A stretch of DNA of 6,717 bases, taken from assembly GCA_900556405.1 (NCBI GenBank), contig USPB01000111.1, forward strand, positions 1-6,717. The letters run 5' to 3'. Both the position numbers and the translations under genes were made by a program. Of this stretch, positions 1 to 5,950 are shown in pieces. Origin of the DNA: an uncultured Actinomyces sp. (GTDB lineage: Bacteria > Actinomycetota > Actinomycetes > Actinomycetales > Actinomycetaceae). Positions within the stretch are counted from its first letter, which is position 1. Every line of letters begins with the position of its first letter. A model generated the notes under the pieces. It was not told the DNA's origin. It saw only the letters and a list, made by a program, of their open reading frames with translations, and made no database searches.

Positions 1-526
1 AGATCGTGGCCTCGACGCCGAAGGAACGCACCCACGCGCGCACCAGCAGGTCCGATCCCGCCTTGGACGAGGAGTAGGGCGAGGAGGGGTTGTACGGCGT
101 GGTGGGCGTGAACTTCGCGGGATCGTCCAGCTCAAGGTCGCCGTAGACCTCGTCCGTGGAGATGTGGTGGAAGCGGACCTTGTGGCGGCGCACAGCCTCC
201 AGCAGGGTGAAGGTGCCCACCAGGTTGGTCTGAATGAAGGGCGAGGGATCGAGGAGGGAGTTGTCGTTGTGCGACTCGGCGGCAAAGTGCACAACCGCGT
301 CAGCGTCGGCGACGACACCATCGACAAGGTCCGCATCAGCAATGTCACCCTCAACGACGGTCAGGCGGGCAGCGAGCTCGGCGGGCAGGTCGGTCAGGGA
401 TGCGCGGTTGCCCGCGTAGGTGAACTTATCCAGGACAACGACATCGACGTCCGGATGATCCTCCAGCAGCGTGTGAACGAAATTCGCTCCGATGAAGCCA
501 GCACCGCCGGTCACAACGATTTTCAT
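1..526 (-). CDS. rfbB: dTDP-glucose 4,6-dehydratase, N-terminal part (runs off left edge)
   Basis: This cytoplasmic NAD-dependent short-chain dehydrogenase converts dTDP-glucose to dTDP-4-keto-6-deoxyglucose, the second step towards dTDP-L-rhamnose. About 175 residues are visible, roughly half of the family's usual 330-350; the rest lies beyond position 1. The start ATG (526-524) is preceded by AAGGAG at 540-535, eight bases away. The Rossmann motif GGAGFIG is at residues 7-13. The motif AAESHNDNS at 82-90 corresponds to the family's AAESHVDRS. The catalytic STDEVYG contains T124, D125 and E126, and the YSSSK motif gives Y151 and K155. All key residues of the visible half are intact. The gene is divergent from the lipoprotein gene at 733. 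In many actinobacteria it sits with rmlA/rmlC/rmlD, which would lie to the left; that is inference. The identification is firm, because these motifs separate RfbB from most related epimerases, although a close paralogue cannot be fully excluded without the C-terminus. Confidence 0.93.
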   Translation of the reverse strand, partial: MKIVVTGGAGFIGANFVHTLLEDHPDVDVVVLDKFTYAGNRASLTDLPAELAARLTVVEGDIADADLVDGVVADADAVVHFAAESHNDNSLLDPSPFIQTNLVGTFTLLEAVRRHKVRFHHISTDEVYGDLELDDPAKFTPTTPYNPSSPYSSSKAGSDLLVRAWVRSFGVEATI

Positions 527-589
527 AAGGTCTTCTCCTTTGCGCGCCCGTGGGCGTCCGAGGGTGTTTCTCACCCAATTCCTGCCCCT

Positions 590-595
590 ATTATG
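590..595 (-). promoter_or_regulatory. candidate -10 element for rfbB
   Basis: On the minus strand this reads CATAAT, five of six matches to TATAAT, in the most AT-rich part of the intergenic region. It would give an rfbB leader of roughly 55-60 bases. I see no convincing -35 box at 16-19 bases: the positions read CAGGGA, TCAGGG and similar. The call therefore rests on the -10 alone, as is common for actinobacterial promoters. Confidence 0.3.
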
Positions 596-674
596 CCGTA
601 GTTCTCACGCTTTCCCTGACACTGGCCTCCACTCCCCCGTCGGATACGTCACTATTCGCCACGGCGGAGGTCCC

Positions 675-702
675 ATGACCAGCCGCTCCACGCTGATAAA
701 TT
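675..702 (+). promoter_or_regulatory. candidate extended -10 promoter for the lipoprotein gene
   Basis: TGATAAATT at 694-702 reads as an extended -10 (TG, one base, then TAAATT). A four-of-six -35 match, ATGACC, lies at 675-680, 16 bases upstream. Predicted transcription would start near 709, leaving only about 24 bases before the GTG at 733. The rest of the 527-732 interval shows no gene or other structure I can support. Confidence 0.38.
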
Positions 703-732
703 GGACGCATCCCCAACAGAAACGGATCCCTC

Positions 733-1326
733 GTGACTCGCCTCGTCCCCTCCCTTGCGTTGCTTGCGCTCTGCGCGCTCGCCACGGCCTCGTGCTCCCT
801 GTCGGAGGACGCCCAGAGCGCACAGTCGACGCCCGCTGTCTCCGTTTCACCCGGAGATCCCGGTCAGCCCTCAAGCTCGGCCAGCCCGACTCTGCGCGCC
901 GCGTCGCCCGGATGCGCTGCCATGGACGCGATTTTCACCGAAGCCCTGAACGACTCCGAGACCGGCCAGGCCTACCGGGCGCTGGCAGCCAAGCGCTCGG
1001 GGGAAACCAACGCGGACGAGCGCCACCGCGCATGGGAAGCCTTCGCAGCCGCACTTAAGAACGACTATTCCGACCGTCTCGCCCAGGCAGCCTCGGACGA
1101 AACCTCCAAGCAGGCCCTTGACGCCCTCTCGGTGTACGTCGCGCGCAACGCAGCCCTCGACTCCGGCGCCATCCCCGAGTTCGCCGATCAGCAGGCCGCC
1201 GAGGAGGCACTGAAGCGCGGCGAACAGCCCGAGACGAACCCCGCCTACACCCAGGCCCTCGCCGAGGCCACGGACGCCCATGCCACGCTCACGACCTGTA
1301 TGCCGCACTGGCCCGTCGTTTTCTAG
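733..1326 (+). CDS. putative secreted lipoprotein of unknown function (197 aa)
   Basis: I do not recognise a family. The N-terminus is a short signal peptide: one Arg, then a hydrophobic stretch (residues 5-18), then TASC with C21 as the probable lipidation site. A Thr at -3 is a weak lipobox, since Leu/Val/Ile is usual, so simple secretion with signal peptidase I cleavage is an alternative. After the Cys comes a Ser/Pro/Ala-rich spacer (about 22-57), typical of anchored exported proteins. An Ala/Glu-rich, mostly helical domain follows (about 60-190), bracketed by C61 and C189, which could form a disulfide. The start is the GTG at 733, since the signal peptide begins directly there; no good Shine-Dalgarno is visible. 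The gene lies 85 bases upstream of the DUF2142 gene on the same strand, which hints at an envelope role but does not prove it. Confidence 0.72.
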   Translation: MTRLVPSLALLALCALATASCSLSEDAQSAQSTPAVSVSPGDPGQPSSSASPTLRAASPGCAAMDAIFTEALNDSETGQAYRALAAKRSGETNADERHRAWEAFAAALKNDYSDRLAQAASDETSKQALDALSVYVARNAALDSGAIPEFADQQAAEEALKRGEQPETNPAYTQALAEATDAHATLTTCMPHWPVVF

Positions 1327-1344
1327 CTTTTGTTCTTGCGCGCA

Positions 1345-1375
1345 CTGCCAGGCTGCCCCCGGACTCGTGTACATT
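1345..1375 (+). promoter_or_regulatory. candidate promoter for the DUF2142-GT2 pair
   Basis: TACATT at 1370-1375 resembles a -10 box, with CTGCCA at 1345-1350 as a weak -35 (19-base spacer, four of six matches). Transcription would begin near 1382, about 30 bases before ATG 1412. This argues against the in-frame GTG at 1367 as the start. No terminator hairpin is visible after the lipoprotein stop at 1326, so read-through from the upstream gene is also possible. Confidence 0.33.
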
Positions 1376-1411
1376 AAAGAAGTACCTATCCCGGACAGAT
1401 TGGCTCGTTTC

Positions 1412-2965
1412 ATGGCACGTGCGCTCGCCGACCACCTTGCCTCCGCGCGGAGACGATTCGTCTCTACCGCAGCGCGGCCCCTCGCCTTCGTCCTCCTGAT
1501 CTTCGGCATCCTCGCGGTGGCCACCGGCTGGATCTTCGCATCCCCTCCGGGGTCCGCCCCCGACGACGAGTACCACCTCGTGTCCACGTGGTGCCCGCGG
1601 CCAGTGGACTCCTCCTGCGAAACAACCATGATCGACGGGAATAAGTACGTCATGGCGCCCGTGACCACATCACGGTCATCCTGTGAGGCCTTCCACCCCG
1701 AACGCTCGCACGCGTGCGTCAAAGAGTATTCAGACGACACAAACTACCCGTCCTATCGCTACGACGACGGACTGTATCCTCTCGGCTTCTACCACTTCCA
1801 TCACTTGTTCGCTGGGCACAACGTCGAGAGATCCGCGTGGCACATGCGCGTCGCTAACGTCGCTATCCTCCTCATCCTTATCGGAGCAATCACCGTTTTA
1901 TCGCAGCGCGACATCAGGGTGAATATCGCGTTAGCAGCACTGGTCGCATGGACTCCGATGGGCATGTATTTCATTGCTTCTAACAACCCCTCCTCATGGG
2001 CAATTACCGGCGTTTTCTGCTACGGGTCAGCCCTCTATGCCGGGCTCAACGCGCGTGGATGGCGACACTGGGTTTTGCTCGGCGTGGCATGCCTGTGCGC
2101 ACTCCTGTGCTACGAAAGCCGTGGCGATGCCTCCTTCTATGTGTTCGTTGCATCTCTGGGCATCCTCATTCTCGAGGCCCGCAGGCATCATCTCGCTGAG
2201 ATCGGGGTCGCCACCGTTCTCAGCGCGATTGGCGTGTGGCTCATGCTCGGCAGCGGGCAGGCCTCCAGTGCCTCACAATCGAGCGACGTGGCGATCACTG
2301 TGCATGACCGCATCGACGTCGCATTCACGAACATCCGCTACTTGCCCGAGTACTTCGCGGGCTTCATCGGGCTGTACTCCGGGCCGGGTTGGCGTGATAC
2401 GCCCCTGCCGGGCTACGTAACGATCGTGGCCTTACTCGTCCTTGGTTTCGTTATTTTCCTGGGAGCACGCGCCATGAGTTGGCGTAAAGCGCTGGCATCG
2501 ATCATGGTTTTTGGCGCAATGGCGGGTATCCCCATCCTCGTCGCGACGCCAACGGCGTTCCCTAACCTCGGCGCATACCACGCGCGCTACGCAATGCCCC
2601 TGCTGGGTATATTACTGCTCATCTGGGTGACCTCAGCTGTCCAGAAGTCGTCCCTGACCAAGGGCCAGTTCACCCTTTTTGTTGTATTTCTCAGCGTCGT
2701 CAACGCTGTCGCCATACACACGACGATCGCCCGCTATGTCCGTGGGCTCCTGTGGATTCCCCACATCGGGTGGATCGCACCAACCAACCTGAATGGTGAC
2801 ATCCAGTGGTGGTGGGCCGACATGCCGCTGAGCCCGATGGTCCTGTGGGGCCTCGCCTCGCTGGGATACATGCTTGCCCTGGTGAGCGCCATCTACCTGC
2901 TGCGTCACCGCCAGGTGGAGGCGCCCGTCTCGTCCACTCCGAATGAAGAGGAAGAAACCGCATGA
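1412..2965 (+). CDS. polytopic membrane protein, DUF2142 type (517 aa), putative GT-C-like glycosyltransferase
   Basis: Around twelve hydrophobic segments are visible, at approximately 23-43, 147-164, 169-188, 196-212, 217-234, 240-254, 262-280, 334-351, 360-378, 391-408, 420-438 and 475-497. After the first helix comes SAPDDEYHL (residues 48-56), matching the PPDE-x-x-H signature of DUF2142. HARYAMPLL (390-398) matches the family's conserved GRY-x-x-P-L motif. DUF2142 proteins occur in surface-polysaccharide loci and resemble GT-C enzymes, in which acidic residues of the first outer loop are catalytic; D51, D52 and E53 would fit. The substrate, probably a lipid-linked sugar, is unknown. The long first outer loop (44-146) has four cysteines: C61, C69, C91 and C102. 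ATG 1412 is chosen because it follows a plausible promoter and leaves a normal basic N-terminus. The frame stays open upstream to 1280, but that would overlap the lipoprotein. GTG 1367 and TTG 1400 are alternatives. The stop overlaps the next start. The gene carries four TTA Leu codons. Confidence 0.82.
   Translation: MARALADHLASARRRFVSTAARPLAFVLLIFGILAVATGWIFASPPGSAPDDEYHLVSTWCPRPVDSSCETTMIDGNKYVMAPVTTSRSSCEAFHPERSHACVKEYSDDTNYPSYRYDDGLYPLGFYHFHHLFAGHNVERSAWHMRVANVAILLILIGAITVLSQRDIRVNIALAALVAWTPMGMYFIASNNPSSWAITGVFCYGSALYAGLNARGWRHWVLLGVACLCALLCYESRGDASFYVFVASLGILILEARRHHLAEIGVATVLSAIGVWLMLGSGQASSASQSSDVAITVHDRIDVAFTNIRYLPEYFAGFIGLYSGPGWRDTPLPGYVTIVALLVLGFVIFLGARAMSWRKALASIMVFGAMAGIPILVATPTAFPNLGAYHARYAMPLLGILLLIWVTSAVQKSSLTKGQFTLFVVFLSVVNAVAIHTTIARYVRGLLWIPHIGWIAPTNLNGDIQWWWADMPLSPMVLWGLASLGYMLALVSAIYLLRHRQVEAPVSSTPNEEEETA
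2948..2954 (+). promoter_or_regulatory. Shine-Dalgarno of the GT2 gene
   Basis: The purine run GAGGAAG lies inside the last codons of the DUF2142 gene, with GAGG ten bases before ATG 2962. It fixes the start of the glycosyltransferase within the ATGA stop/start overlap and supports translational coupling of the two genes. Confidence 0.6.
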
Positions 2966-4005
2966 GCGCAACAGTCACCGTCGTCGTGCGCACGCGCAAT
3001 CGCCCGGCGATGCTCACCCGCGCCCTCGCGTCGATCGCTTCGCAGAGCTTCGACGACTACGAGGTGGTCATCGTTAATGACGCCGGCGACGAGGCCGAGG
3101 TCCGCTCGATCGTCAAGAAACAGAAGAGCGCCGTGCGTTCGAAGGTCACGATCGTCACGAACGAGGTGTCGCATGGTCGCGAGGCGGCGCTCGAGTCTGG
3201 CCTGGCTGCCTCGCACTGCACCTACTACGCGGTCCACGACGATGACGACTCCTGGCACCCGCACTTCCTGAAGAAGACGGTCGCCTACCTGGATGAGCAT
3301 CCGGAAGCGGGCGGCGTTGCGACCCGCTGCGAGATTGTCCGCGAGCGCGTGCGCGCTGACGGTACTTGTATCGAGATCGAGCGCGAGGTCCTGTCGACGG
3401 ACAACTACGGCCTGTCCCTCGTGGACATGATGGTGGAGAACTACACGCCACCGATCTCGCAGCTGATTCGCCGAGAGGTCGCCGACCGCGTGGGGCACTG
3501 GGATGGGTCGCTGCAGACGCAGGCTGACTGGGATTTCAACCTGCGACTGCTGGCGGATTCCCCGGTGGGTTTCGTCGACGGGGAGCCGCTGGCCTATTGG
3601 CATCACCGTGACACGATGGATGCCTCGCTGGGCAATTCTGTCGTCACGGACGCGTACCTGCATAAGTGGGATAACCTGCATATCCGCGACCGCTACCTGC
3701 GCGCGATGCTGGCGACGGACGATCCCTCGTCCCCGCACTTGGGCCAGGCGCTCCTGTCGGCGGAGTACTACCGCCGTATGCGCGAGGAGCTGGGGCGCGT
3801 GGATTCGGGTTTCCATTCCTCGTTGAATCTCGTGCACGTCAACATGCTGAACACGATGACGGCCCTGCACGAGCAGGTGCACGAGCTGCGCGGCGAGGTG
3901 AACGCTCTGCGTGCGCAGCTCGAGGCGGGTTCGGCCCTGCAGCGGTCGCTGCGTCGGACGGTCTCCCTGCCAAAGCGTGTCCTGCGCCGCCTGCTGGGGC
4001 GCTGA
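2962..4005 (+). CDS. family 2 glycosyltransferase (347 aa)
   Basis: This is a GT-A fold, inverting sugar transferase that uses nucleotide sugars, expected at the cytoplasmic face of the membrane. The start of the fold is VTVVVRTRNRP (residues 5-15), followed by the ALASIASQSFDDYEVVIVND region (21-40) typical of GT2. The metal-binding DxD appears as DDDD at 93-96 (VHDDDDSW). QADWDF at 187-192 supplies the likely catalytic base, D189, in the place of the family's ED motif. After the catalytic domain come a helical region (about 235-280), a predicted coiled coil (about 297-323, Leu heptads) and a basic tail (329-347, with LPKRVLRRLLGR) that could lie on the membrane. No membrane helix is visible. 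The ATGA overlap with the DUF2142 gene implies translational coupling and a shared pathway, most likely a wall or capsular polysaccharide. The sugar transferred cannot be told from sequence; a rhamnosyltransferase is plausible given nearby rfbB, as inference only. Confidence 0.9.
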   Translation: MSATVTVVVRTRNRPAMLTRALASIASQSFDDYEVVIVNDAGDEAEVRSIVKKQKSAVRSKVTIVTNEVSHGREAALESGLAASHCTYYAVHDDDDSWHPHFLKKTVAYLDEHPEAGGVATRCEIVRERVRADGTCIEIEREVLSTDNYGLSLVDMMVENYTPPISQLIRREVADRVGHWDGSLQTQADWDFNLRLLADSPVGFVDGEPLAYWHHRDTMDASLGNSVVTDAYLHKWDNLHIRDRYLRAMLATDDPSSPHLGQALLSAEYYRRMREELGRVDSGFHSSLNLVHVNMLNTMTALHEQVHELRGEVNALRAQLEAGSALQRSLRRTVSLPKRVLRRLLGR

Positions 4006-4023
4006 GCAGCGCCACTGTGACGA

Positions 4024-4063
4024 AGGCGGGTCGGTCGCGGGAGAACCCACGACCGGCCCGCCT
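4024..4063 (+). terminator. intrinsic terminator between convergent genes
   Basis: The arms 4024-4037 and 4050-4063 pair over 14 bp with one G-U. After one mismatch, GGG (4039-4041) can pair with CCC (4046-4048) around an AGAA loop. The plus strand continues with a T-rich, interrupted tract (TCTTTGTCTCTCTTA), which suits termination of the GT2 transcript. The minus-strand transcript of the hydrolase (stop at 4075) also runs into this stem, so it may serve both, though that side has no T tract. Confidence 0.8.
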
Positions 4064-4074
4064 CTTTGTCTCTC

Positions 4075-5799
4075 TTAGGGCAGCGGCCGCACGACATCTG
4101 ACGTCATGCGATCCCACCCGTATCCGGCGGTGATGTGCTGCAGGCGGGCGGGACGCCCCATCCAGTCGGTATGAACGATCAAGTCGTCTCCGAGGTAGAT
4201 GGCAACGTGCGTGACGGTCCCGCTCGTCGTGTAGAAGATGAGGTCTCCGCGCTGGCGCTGGGCGAGGGGCACGTGCTGGAAGGACGGGTAGGCGTAGAGC
4301 TCCTGTGACGTGCGATACGACGGCCATGCGTGCTTGATGACGTTGATGGGCTGGGGGTCCAGGCCGGCGGCGTAGAGGGACTGGAGGACCAGGCCGGAGC
4401 AGTCGAATCCCTGGTCGTAGGGGCCGGCCCCTCCCCACGTGTAGGACGATCCCGTCTGGTTCCACGCGTAGCCGATCATCGCCTCGACGCGCTCGGAGCG
4501 CGTGGCGGTCAGGGGCAGGGGCGTGGCCTGGTATTGGTCGACGGTCCACGGGTAGCCGGTGTCCATGGCGTCCCAGGTGGTTTTGTCGACGACGCCGGTG
4601 ACGGGCAGTCCTGCGCGCTGTTGGAAGTTTTTCACGGCGGCGACGAAGGGTGCGTCGACGGAGGCGAGCTTGTTGGCGTGCCACAGGCCGAGTCGGACCT
4701 GGACGATGCGCACCTTGGTGCCGTTCATTCCCCACGTGAGCGTATTGGTCGCGTCCCCGAGGCCCGTGATGTGGTCGGTGGGCTGCAGGTAGCCGGCCGG
4801 GGCCTCGTACCCGCGCCACGCGCCCGAGGCGTCGAACACGTAGCGGTGACCGTTCAGCTCCAGGGGCTCGGTTCGCATGACGCCGGTGTCGGGGTCGAGG
4901 TAGTACCACTCTCCCCCGTCGCGCAGCCAGCCTCCCATCTGGGCACCGTTGGAGGCGAAGAAGTGCCACCCGTCGGCGAGGCGCTCCCAGCCGGTGCGCA
5001 TCGCACCCGACGAATCCAGGTAGTACCACGTGCCATCCACGCCGGTGAGCCCCGTGTGCATGACGCCAGTGTCGGGATCCAGGTAGTACCACTGGCCCCC
5101 GTCGCGCAGCCAACCGCCGATCTGTGCGCCGCTGGACGCGAAGTAATGCCACCCGTCGAAGAGGTGCTCCCAGCCGGTGCGCATCGCACCCGACGATCCC
5201 AGGTAGTACCAGGTACCGTCCACCGCGGTCAGGCCCGTGCGCATCACGCCGCTCGCGGGATCCAGGTAGTACCACGAGCCAGCGTCTTTCAGCCAGCCGC
5301 CAACGAGCGCCCCGGAGGGAGCCAGGAAGAACCAGTCGGCACCGTCGCGAAACCAGCCGGTGGCCATGTAGCCGCTGTCGTAGAAGTAGTAGCGGGCGCC
5401 CCCGATCCCCACCCACTGGGAGGCCGGGTACGTGCCGTCGGCTCGCCGCCACCACCAGCCGACCGAGTCACGCATCCACGCACCCCGTCCGGTCTCATCG
5501 GGAGCGGCCATCGTCGGAGGCTCCTCGCTCTCCGACGAGGCAGTGGGTGCCCGGTCCTCGCCGTTCGCTGCAGGGGCGGCGGGCTCGGGCGCGTCCGTGG
5601 TCTCGGGGCTGGGAGAGGCCGACGGCTCGGCCTGCGGGGCGGACTGGGCCGCGGTGGAGCTTTGCGCTTCGGATTGCGGTGCGGCCTCGTCCCCGGCGTC
5701 AGCGCGGGCCTGCGCGGGCAGGGCGATGAGCGCGAGGGTCAGAGCCGCGGTGAGGGCGCGCATGTGCGCGCGGCGGGTGAGCGTGGGCGTCGTTGCCAT
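4075..5799 (-). CDS. secreted NlpC/P60 peptidoglycan endopeptidase with wall-binding repeats (574 aa)
   Basis: This is an exported cell-wall hydrolase. The Sec signal peptide has R9, R10 and R14, a hydrophobic core at about 15-28, and cleavage likely after AQA (31) or ARA (33). An Ala/Pro/Ser/Glu linker follows (about 34-105). Residues about 113-328 form roughly ten Trp/Tyr- and Gly-rich repeats of about 20 residues, of choline-binding/CW_binding type. A PG_binding_1 domain spans about 356-412, with FVAAVKNFQQRAGLPVTG at its core. The C-terminal NlpC/P60 domain (about 435-570) has C467 in FDCSG, H531 in THVAIYLG and H543 twelve residues later, the expected Cys-His-His set. The family cleaves stem-peptide bonds, often D-Glu to diamino acid. 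ATG 5799 has AAGG at 5810-5807, seven bases upstream; M13 is a weaker alternative. It is convergent with the GT2 gene and separated by a terminator from the ABC gene, so it is probably transcribed alone. The ligand of the repeats is unknown. Confidence 0.93.
   Translation of the reverse strand: MATTPTLTRRAHMRALTAALTLALIALPAQARADAGDEAAPQSEAQSSTAAQSAPQAEPSASPSPETTDAPEPAAPAANGEDRAPTASSESEEPPTMAAPDETGRGAWMRDSVGWWWRRADGTYPASQWVGIGGARYYFYDSGYMATGWFRDGADWFFLAPSGALVGGWLKDAGSWYYLDPASGVMRTGLTAVDGTWYYLGSSGAMRTGWEHLFDGWHYFASSGAQIGGWLRDGGQWYYLDPDTGVMHTGLTGVDGTWYYLDSSGAMRTGWERLADGWHFFASNGAQMGGWLRDGGEWYYLDPDTGVMRTEPLELNGHRYVFDASGAWRGYEAPAGYLQPTDHITGLGDATNTLTWGMNGTKVRIVQVRLGLWHANKLASVDAPFVAAVKNFQQRAGLPVTGVVDKTTWDAMDTGYPWTVDQYQATPLPLTATRSERVEAMIGYAWNQTGSSYTWGGAGPYDQGFDCSGLVLQSLYAAGLDPQPINVIKHAWPSYRTSQELYAYPSFQHVPLAQRQRGDLIFYTTSGTVTHVAIYLGDDLIVHTDWMGRPARLQHITAGYGWDRMTSDVVRPLP
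4816..5301 (-). repeat. 183-bp in-frame tandem super-repeat in the hydrolase gene
   Basis: Two full units (5301-5119 and 5118-4936) and a partial third (4935-4816) encode 61-residue blocks, each beginning GGWL. Each block holds three wall-binding repeats of about 20 residues: one with WYYLDP, one with DGTWYYL and one with DGWH. The Trp residues W169, W230 and W291 keep the exact spacing. The DNA is also closely similar: the stretches from 4981 and from 5164 agree over most bases across about 80 nt. The third block diverges after residue 310 (the EPLELNGHRY region). Confidence 0.85.
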
Positions 5800-5816
5800 G
5801 ACAGTGCCTTGTTGTT

Positions 5817-5831
5817 GGAGAACAGTTCTCC
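5817..5831. promoter_or_regulatory. perfect 15-bp palindrome, candidate operator
   Basis: GGAGAAC and GTTCTCC are exact inverted copies around a single central A. The site lies directly downstream of the putative -10 of the hydrolase gene and just upstream of its ribosome binding site, covering the predicted transcription start. That is a typical repressor position. A small RNA stem is less likely, as the loop would be too short unless the inner pairs open. I cannot name the regulator. Confidence 0.45.
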
Positions 5832-5835
5832 CATA

Positions 5836-5841
5836 AGTGTA
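5836..5841 (-). promoter_or_regulatory. candidate -10 element for the NlpC/P60 gene
   Basis: On the minus strand this reads TACACT (four of six to TATAAT). It would start transcription near 5829, giving a leader of about 30 bases. No good -35 stands 16-19 bases upstream. An overlapping alternative is TTGCGT, a 17-base spacer, then TATGGG. Both would lie in the same interval after the upstream terminator, so an independent promoter here is likely even if the exact box is uncertain. Confidence 0.35.
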
Positions 5842-5887
5842 GGCTGCCCATCACGCAATGCGGGCACGTTTGAGTCATCAACTCGAC

Positions 5888-5930
5888 AAAAAGCCGGGGC
5901 CCGGCGGCAATCACTCCGCTGGGCCCCGGC
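5888..5930 (-). terminator. intrinsic terminator of the ABC transporter gene
   Basis: The arms 5893-5907 and 5916-5930 pair over 15 bp with a single G-U and an 8-base loop. On the minus strand the stem is followed directly by TTTTT (5892-5888). It sits 20 bases after the stop codon at 5951, so it ends the transcript that arrives from the right. The plus strand has no T tract after the stem. Confidence 0.92.
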
Positions 5931-5950
5931 CTCGAACGTCGATGCGTCCG

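Noticed and set aside
669..680. Short inverted repeat GGTC-CCAT-GACC upstream of the lipoprotein gene
   Set aside because: Four-base arms are expected by chance in this composition, and it overlaps the weak -35; not enough to call an operator.
1280..1411. Upstream extension of the DUF2142 frame to an ATG at 1280
   Set aside because: It would overlap the lipoprotein end, add a Cys/Ser-rich segment unlike a membrane protein N-terminus, and start before the candidate promoter.
871..1740. Minus-strand open frame of 289 codons opposite the lipoprotein and the start of the DUF2142 gene
   Set aside because: The Gly/Val/Arg-rich product has no domain, and it spans two plus-strand genes and their promoter region.
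2905..4050. Minus-strand open frame of 381 codons opposite the GT2 gene
   Set aside because: It is an Arg/Gln/Val-rich shadow of a clear glycosyltransferase, with no motif and no ribosome binding site noticed.
3839..5455. Minus-strand open frame of 538 codons overlapping the NlpC/P60 gene in another frame
   Set aside because: It is Arg/Leu/His-rich with periodic sequence that simply mirrors the 183-bp repeat. It has no domain and runs past the terminator into the GT2 gene.
5870..5884. Small inverted repeat (GAGT/ACTC, TTGA/TCAA) between the terminator and the hydrolase promoter
   Set aside because: The arms are only four bases with alternative pairings, far weaker than the adjacent 15-bp palindrome.
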